A stretch of 64,000 nucleotides of DNA, taken from CBDEGK01 sp965237855 (GTDB lineage: Bacteria > Pseudomonadota > Gammaproteobacteria > Pseudomonadales > Halieaceae). Below are positions 59,469-64,000 of this stretch, piece after piece. The position numbers and the translations under genes are program-made. Under the pieces are notes generated by a model that saw only the letters and a program-made list of their open reading frames with translations, made no database searches and was not told the origin of the DNA. Within the stretch, counting starts at the first letter, position 1, and the number at the start of each line of letters is the position of its first letter. The stretch lies in NCBI GenBank assembly GCA_965237855.1, contig CBDEGK010000004.1, positions 682,001 to 746,000 on the forward strand, in the 5' to 3' direction.

Positions 59469-60445
59469 ACCGCCTGATCAAAAAGCTACTGGGCGTGCTC
59501 GCGGTTCAGCTGCTGGTAGTTGCGTGGGTGTTCTGGCCCAGTGCGGAGCCCGGCTTCGAAGACGCTCAGCAAGGCTTGTTGGACATTGCTGCCGACAACA
59601 TTGAACGCCTGCTGGTCGGTGATGAGGAACAAACCGTGGTGCTTGCGCGCAAAGACGACGGCTGGGTCATACCCGGGTACCACGGCCTGCCGGTCGACAG
59701 CAGTCGTATGCAGACGGCGCTGGACACGTTACCGCAACTATCCCGCGGTTATCCCGTCGCCCAGAGCAGCGGTACCCGGCAACGCTTCGAGGTAGCGGCA
59801 GATCACTACCAGCGCAAACTGGTCTATGTCAGCGCTGCCGGGGAAGAGACCCAGCTGTACCTGGGCACCTCGCCGGGCTTTCGCAAGGTGCACGTGCGCG
59901 TCGATCGGGAGGACCCGGTATACAGTGTCACCTTCAATACCTTCGACCTGCCCGCCAGCCCCGCAGAGTGGCTGGACAAGACCTTGCTGCAAGTCGAACA
60001 ATTTGAGTCCATACAGGGCCTGGACTACCAGCTGCAACAGGTGGATGGACTCTGGCAGGACATGGGCAGAGTGGCTACAAGAGTTTCAGCAGACGATGCG
60101 GCCAGTGCCGCCCTGGTCAATGACCTCAAGAGCCTGCGGGTGATTGCCGCCGCCGATATCGCCACAGCAGCTATCCTGGCAGACACGGCAACCCCACCCA
60201 CACTTTCAATCGTCTCGGCCGGGCAGCAATACGACTACCGGCTTTACCAGATCGAAGACGAATACTATATTCAGCGCGCCGACCTGGGGGTTTATTTCAC
60301 GATCAGCCAACTCGACTACGATCGGCTCAACGACGCCAATCAGAGCACGCTATTTCCCGCTGATGAATCCGCCCATGCATCAGAACAACAGGAAAGCGAA
60401 GACCAGGCTGCCAGCGAGGACGGTGACCCCAGTACTGGTGCGTAA
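59465..60445 (+). CDS. DUF4340 protein
   Basis: The 326-residue protein has an N-terminal membrane helix (about 9-25) and a periplasmic region with the DUF4340 pattern: 'VVLARKDDGWVIPGYHGLPVDSSRMQTALDTL' (described in parts), 'QLYLGTSPGFRKVHVRV' and 'WLDKTLLQVEQFES'. It is the usual third partner of GldA/GldFG-like systems and probably acts in the periplasm with the fused permease. The C-terminal 30 residues are Glu/Asp/Ser/Ala-rich. Its last 66 bases overlap the convergent PepSY-type gene, a long overlap by local standards. Confidence 0.85.
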   Translation: MNRLIKKLLGVLAVQLLVVAWVFWPSAEPGFEDAQQGLLDIAADNIERLLVGDEEQTVVLARKDDGWVIPGYHGLPVDSSRMQTALDTLPQLSRGYPVAQSSGTRQRFEVAADHYQRKLVYVSAAGEETQLYLGTSPGFRKVHVRVDREDPVYSVTFNTFDLPASPAEWLDKTLLQVEQFESIQGLDYQLQQVDGLWQDMGRVATRVSADDAASAALVNDLKSLRVIAAADIATAAILADTATPPTLSIVSAGQQYDYRLYQIEDEYYIQRADLGVYFTISQLDYDRLNDANQSTLFPADESAHASEQQESEDQAASEDGDPSTGA

Positions 60446-60916
60446 GTTGGCGGCAGACAGGCCCAACCACACACCGCTGAGGAAAATACACAGCAACCCC
60501 ACAGCAAATACCTTCTGGAAGGTTTTGAACAGGGTGGGGCCGTGGCCCTTGTGCAGTTCTATCATACGACTCTGTATGCTGGGCAGAGCATAGTCTACTT
60601 GAGCCATGCCATCCGCCAGCGTAATGACGTAGTGCTCGCGCGAGGTGGGCCGGGTCCAGAGGGTGTCACCCTTCACCTTCACATACTCGAAGCTGTAGTT
60701 TTCAACGCCGGCGGTTTGCAGCAGCGCCCCGATGGCATGCTTCAGGCCGTCGGATTTAGCATCAATGCTGGCGGCACCGACATAGACCTGTGATTGTTCT
60801 ACCGAGCCCTTCACACCAACCAGATACAGCCCACCTGAGGTTGCGACCAACAGCACAAAGGGCGCAAAAAAAGATGCCAGGTACAGGTGGATGGTAATAA
60901 AAAGCTTGCGGTTCAT
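60380..60916 (-). CDS. PepSY-associated transmembrane-type protein
   Basis: The 178-residue protein has an N-terminal helix with 'LFITIHLYLASFFAPFVLLVATSGGLYL', given in parts, then a small PepSY-like region ('YSFEYVKVKGDTLWTRPT', 'VITLADGMAQVDYAL') and a helix pair near 135-176 ('HKGHGPTLFKTFQKVFAVGLLC'). Similar proteins are found near iron or redox systems. Its ATG overlaps the aquaporin stop (ATGA). The end overlaps the DUF4340 gene by 66 bases on the opposite strand. Function unknown. Confidence 0.7.
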   Translation of the reverse strand: MNRKLFITIHLYLASFFAPFVLLVATSGGLYLVGVKGSVEQSQVYVGAASIDAKSDGLKHAIGALLQTAGVENYSFEYVKVKGDTLWTRPTSREHYVITLADGMAQVDYALPSIQSRMIELHKGHGPTLFKTFQKVFAVGLLCIFLSGVWLGLSAANLRTSTGVTVLAGSLVFAFLLF

Positions 60917-61581
60917 TCAGGGTCTCCTTCCTGCCAATCTTCACCTTGTATCCAGCGACAGCTGGGATAGGCGAGTAACGCGCCGGTAATCTGCGCAACG
61001 ATGTAAATCCATATGCCATCGAACTGGCCCGAGACCAGTGCCGGGCCCAACGATCGCGCGGGGTTCATTGAGGCGCCTGTGGCGGGACCTCCAACCATAG
61101 CTTCCAGGCCAATCAGAGCACCAATGGCCGCGCCCGCCATCACCCCTTTTTCCATGTGGCCGGTGGACATGCTTAGTACCACCAGCATCAACATGTAGGT
61201 CTGCACCATTTCGATGACGAAGACCCGGTCGTGACTTACCCCCGGCAGGGCCGAACCCAGAGTTTCGTGGCTGGGATAAAGATAGGCCAGTAGGGCTGCG
61301 GCCAGGATCGCGCCAGTCAGCTGACAGCCGATATAGCGGAATGCCCAATCAGCTCGCAAGCGCCGCGCGAATACAAAACCGAGGGTGACGGCGGGATTCA
61401 TGTGAGCGCCAGAGACGTTACCAAAGGCGTAGATCATGACCATCACCACCAGCCCCCACACGGTGCAGACGCCGACCGCGCCGAGATTACTGTAAATGTC
61501 ATTCACCACCATCGCACCACAGCCAAAGAAGACCAGGGTAAACGTGGCGATAACTTCGGCCAGGTATATTTTTCGAGGCAT
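60913..61581 (-). CDS. MIP-family channel (aquaporin)
   Basis: The 222-residue protein carries two NPA boxes, 'SGAHMNPAVTLG' (about residues 57-68) and 'TGASMNPARSLGP' (about 170-182), with six helices and two half-helices. The residue after the second NPA is Arg, as in water channels and glycerol channels; the rest of the selectivity filter ('F', 'I/V' positions) cannot be assigned confidently by eye. It overlaps the PepSY-type gene downstream and lies 10 bases after the ion-channel gene upstream, so the three form one operon. Water or small-solute flow is the likely role. Confidence 0.9.
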   Translation of the reverse strand: MPRKIYLAEVIATFTLVFFGCGAMVVNDIYSNLGAVGVCTVWGLVVMVMIYAFGNVSGAHMNPAVTLGFVFARRLRADWAFRYIGCQLTGAILAAALLAYLYPSHETLGSALPGVSHDRVFVIEMVQTYMLMLVVLSMSTGHMEKGVMAGAAIGALIGLEAMVGGPATGASMNPARSLGPALVSGQFDGIWIYIVAQITGALLAYPSCRWIQGEDWQEGDPE

Positions 61582-61591
61582 GGGGATTATC

Positions 61592-62017
61592 TCAGTCGGT
61601 GGACCAATAGCGCTGCATTTCCAGGTAGAGAAAGGAGGCAGTCCAGGTGATCAAAACCAGGCCGGTCAGGGCCTCTATTCCCGTCAGGTAGCGCAAATCG
61701 CCGACGGGTTGGATGTCGCCGAAGCCCAGGGTGGTATAAACCGTAAAAGAGAAATAGACGGAGTCCAACAGGCTACCCTCAAAGTTGCCCTCCAACGCAC
61801 CCCAGCCACGGCGGCCATGCATAAAGTAGTAGGCCACGCCGAAAATCCACACTTCCACTGCGTGCGCCACCATGGCGCCGAAAACGCCCACCACCAATCG
61901 ATAGCGGTGCGCCAGGTCCAGCAACGGCAACAGTTTGGTCAGGCGATAAAGACTCTCGTAGTGAATCATCACCACCAGCGCCACCACCAGGCAATTAACG
62001 AGCAAAACCATCAGCAT
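61592..62017 (-). CDS. Two-helix potassium-channel-type protein
   Basis: The 141-residue protein has hydrophobic segments at about 2-20, 42-65 and 108-130, with a pore loop 'SVYFSFTVYTTLGFGDIQPVGDLRYL' described in parts. The 'TLGFGD' filter resembles the K+-channel TVGYGD/TIGFGD signature of the Ion_trans_2 family. No RCK or other cytoplasmic regulatory domain follows. It is the first gene of a compact leftward operon with an aquaporin and a PepSY-type protein, which suggests osmotic or turgor control. Confidence 0.82.
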   Translation of the reverse strand: MLMVLLVNCLVVALVVMIHYESLYRLTKLLPLLDLAHRYRLVVGVFGAMVAHAVEVWIFGVAYYFMHGRRGWGALEGNFEGSLLDSVYFSFTVYTTLGFGDIQPVGDLRYLTGIEALTGLVLITWTASFLYLEMQRYWSTD

Positions 62018-62127
62018 GGAATCAGTCTAACACTCAGAACCTGTAATGCACCCGCGCGATGACGGCCGCTTCTTTAACACCTCCATTCGTTGTACCGTTG
62101 GCGATCATCAAAACGCGCGGCACACGA

Positions 62128-63696
62128 ATGCAAAGTACTTATAGGGGATTGATCCCCGCCCTTTTCCTGGTTGTGGGCGGCGCACTGGCGGGATGTGGTG
62201 ATCCGCCGCCCGAACATCGTTCCCAGGCTGGGCAACTTATAGAAAATGCACTGCTCATCGATGGCTCTGGCAAACCCAGGCATTCGGCCAGTGTGCTCAT
62301 CATCGACGGGGTCATAGCCCGGGTGGGCGATATTCCCCCGATCAGTTCCGATCAACGCATCGATGCCAGCGGCCTGATCCTGGCGCCCGGTTTTATCGAC
62401 AGTCACAGCCACCATGACAAAGGCCTTGCTCAGCACCCCGATGCGACCGCAGCCCTGTCACAGGGCATTACAACCATCGTGATTGGTCAGGATGGAAAAT
62501 CCCCGCTACCAATGGCAGGACTGGAGCAATTACTTGAGACGACACCGATTGCAATAAATGTCGCCTCCTATACCGGCCACGGTTCACTACGCGCTATGGT
62601 TATGGGCAAAGATTACCAACGAACAGCCAGCGCGGAAGAAATGGCGGCGATAAGCGCGCTGTTGGTGGAGGAAATGCACGCCGGTTCCCTGGGATTGGCG
62701 ACCGGGCTGGAATACGACCCGGGCATTTACGCCAGCACCGATGAAGTGATCGCCCTGGCCACAACTGCTGGCCAGTATGGGGGGGGCTACATCAGTCATA
62801 TGCGCAGCGAAGACCGGCATTTTGAGGAGGCCCTTGAAGAACTGTTACTGATCGGACGCGAGGCAGAGGTGCCGGTGCAGATCTCCCACATCAAACTTGC
62901 AACAACCGATCTGTGGGGCCAGGCTGATCGCATCCTGGAACGGCTGGATGCCGCCCGCGATGCCGGTATCGATGTCAGCGCCGACATCTATCCCTACACC
63001 TATTGGGAAACAACCTTGACCGTGTTGTTGCCGGAGCGGGACTTTCAAGATCTCGAGGAGGCGCAGTATGCCCTGGATAAACTCGCGCCAGCCGCTGGAC
63101 TCACCCTCACCCGCTACGACCCGGATCCCAGCCTGGCCGGCCAGACTGTTGCGCAGATCGCGGCGGCGCGCGCCATGCCGGAGGCAAACACTCTGCTACA
63201 ACTGATCAATGATGCCTATCCGCAGCTGTCAGCCGGCGGCGTTTTAGGGAGTGGCCGCAAGCGTGAAAGCGCGATGGGTGTGAGCATGACGGAAGCCGAC
63301 ATCGCCACCTTGCTGGCATGGCCGCATACCAATATTTGCTCCGATGGCAAGATAAAGGGCCACCCCCGGGGCTATGGCGCTTTTACCCGCGCCATCGATC
63401 AATATGTGAAACAACAAGAGGTCGTTTCACTGGAAGAAATGATCCGCAAGATGACCTCGCTCAGTGCCAGCCATACAGGCATCACGGGTCGCGGCCTGGT
63501 ACAGCCAGGCTATACCGCCGACCTGGTGCTGTTGGATTTGGCCTCCCTGCAAGATAACGCGACCATCACGCAACACGATGCCCTCTCCCAGGGCGTCATA
63601 GGGGTGTGGGTTAACGGTGAGAGAGTCTGGCAGCATGCGGCGCCCACCGGTCGCTATCCCGGCCAGCTTATCAGGAGGCCCAATAGCAATGACTGA
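62128..63696 (+). CDS. N-acyl-D-amino-acid deacylase-type amidohydrolase, predicted lipoprotein
   Basis: The 522-residue protein begins at ATG 62128 with a lipoprotein signal ending in the lipobox 'LAGC' (Cys about residue 24). The amidohydrolase domain has 'APGFIDSHSHHDKG' with metal-binding His residues, 'GLEYDPGIYAS', 'YISHMRSE', 'VPVQISHIK' and 'ICSDGKIKGHPRGYGAF', the landmarks of D-aminoacylase. It would release D-amino acids from N-acyl forms in the periplasm. The frame opens 69 bases upstream but that stretch has no signal. The next gene, DgcN-like, overlaps by 8 bases. A role in D-glutamate or N-acyl-D-amino-acid use is inferred. Confidence 0.87.
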   Translation: MQSTYRGLIPALFLVVGGALAGCGDPPPEHRSQAGQLIENALLIDGSGKPRHSASVLIIDGVIARVGDIPPISSDQRIDASGLILAPGFIDSHSHHDKGLAQHPDATAALSQGITTIVIGQDGKSPLPMAGLEQLLETTPIAINVASYTGHGSLRAMVMGKDYQRTASAEEMAAISALLVEEMHAGSLGLATGLEYDPGIYASTDEVIALATTAGQYGGGYISHMRSEDRHFEEALEELLLIGREAEVPVQISHIKLATTDLWGQADRILERLDAARDAGIDVSADIYPYTYWETTLTVLLPERDFQDLEEAQYALDKLAPAAGLTLTRYDPDPSLAGQTVAQIAAARAMPEANTLLQLINDAYPQLSAGGVLGSGRKRESAMGVSMTEADIATLLAWPHTNICSDGKIKGHPRGYGAFTRAIDQYVKQQEVVSLEEMIRKMTSLSASHTGITGRGLVQPGYTADLVLLDLASLQDNATITQHDALSQGVIGVWVNGERVWQHAAPTGRYPGQLIRRPNSND

Positions 63697-64000
63697 TATG
63701 ACACTGCAGGTACACTTCCCCGCCCCCTACCTGGTTTACCTTGGTGATGAGGAGGACGAGGATTGTTGCAAAACCGGTTTTGGCCTTGCCGACTGGGCGG
63801 GAAATAATTGCGTCGGGCAAATGCGCCACGGTGAACAAACGGTGTCGGTTGGCCTTACCGACTTGAACATTGAACAAGCCATTAGCGCCGGTGCCAGGTC
63901 ATTGGTCATTGGCATTGCCGGTGTCGGCGGCTATTTACCTGAGAGTTGGCACCAGGATTTGCGCAACGCCGCCGCGGCCGGGTTAACCATTGTCAGTGGC
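63689..64000 (+). CDS. DUF1611/DgcN-type protein (N-terminal part; runs off the window)
   Basis: Only the first 104 codons are visible. They show 'LVYLGDEEDEDCCKTGFGLADW' in parts and 'NNCVGQMRHG', the N-terminal pattern of DUF1611, which includes DgcN, the D-glutamate N-acetyltransferase. 'AGARSLVIGIAGVGGYLPESW' follows. An AGGAGG lies 11 bases before the ATG, and the ATG overlaps the end of the deacylase gene. With DgcA-type epimerases DgcN proteins convert D-glutamate to N-acetyl-L-glutamate; the partner may lie downstream of the window. Confidence 0.78.
   Translation, partial: MTDMTLQVHFPAPYLVYLGDEEDEDCCKTGFGLADWAGNNCVGQMRHGEQTVSVGLTDLNIEQAISAGARSLVIGIAGVGGYLPESWHQDLRNAAAAGLTIVSG

Noticed and set aside
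1..64000. tRNA, rRNA, CRISPR, transposase, integrase or prophage genes
   Set aside because: None was seen by eye on either strand. Short or degenerate RNA genes could have been missed without a covariance search.

Overview
The window is 64 kb of chromosomal DNA from a GC-rich gammaproteobacterium. Marine groups such as the OM60/NOR5-type Halieaceae or Spongiibacteraceae seem most likely. That placement is an inference from gene content (ABC1 kinases, glcDEF, a P450, malonyl-CoA decarboxylase, SnoaL-like and DUF3237 proteins, many SDRs), not from a marker gene. No rRNA, tRNA, CRISPR, transposase or phage gene was seen. Coding density is high and no gene-free stretch exceeds 300 bases. Many genes overlap by 4 to 14 bases, so operons are easy to read.

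Layout. 1-4.8 kb: the tail of a COG4798-type methyltransferase, a TAXI solute-binding/Cache membrane pair, and an ATP/ADP-translocase-like carrier with an added Ig/cadherin-like domain. 4.8-12.4 kb: two operons diverging from one short region. Leftward are a tandem-domain MarR regulator, a sterol-desaturase-type di-iron hydroxylase, a SnoaL-like protein and an extended SDR. Rightward are a 3-hydroxyisobutyrate-dehydrogenase-like enzyme, an aldehyde dehydrogenase, an SDR, a [2Fe-2S] ferredoxin and a second SDR. The two promoters overlap on a palindrome, and the set looks like a substrate-induced oxidation pathway; this is the best candidate for an undescribed system. 12.4-23.6 kb: a TPR/TolB-like protein, a GGDEF remnant, a YegS-like lipid kinase, a LysR/crotonase divergent pair, two tandem ABC1 kinases, an SDR and malonyl-CoA decarboxylase.

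23.7-33.5 kb: a giant RTX/VCBS secreted protein, an MFS carrier with a cupin and a periplasmic unknown, and a secreted metalloprotease split by a frameshift. 33.7-46 kb: transporters (SSS, TSUP, GPH), a UbiA prenyltransferase, a cytochrome P450, a single-subunit molybdopterin oxidoreductase and an aldo/keto reductase. 45.8-48.4 kb: an Asp/Glu racemase with a D-cysteine-desulfhydrase-family enzyme, then an arsR/arsI-like pair with duplicated operators. 48.5-55.6 kb: glcDEF with NTF2-like and DUF3237 genes appended, diverging from glutathione reductase plus a TSUP exporter. 55.6-64 kb: a Gld-type ABC system with a fused permease/auxiliary protein, a channel-aquaporin-PepSY operon, and an N-acyl-D-amino-acid deacylase overlapping a DUF1611/DgcN gene that runs off the end.

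Themes. Lipid or steroid-like oxidation recurs: di-iron hydroxylase, P450, ferredoxin, SDRs, crotonase, SnoaL folds. D-amino-acid metabolism appears twice, as racemase/desulfhydrase and as deacylase/DgcN. Two regulators, the tandem MarR and ArsR, have a -10-like element 7 nt before the ATG and no Shine-Dalgarno sequence, suggesting leaderless mRNAs. Convergent genes are often separated by stop-codon-overlapping inverted repeats, some with a shared GGGG(T/C)CAGA core.
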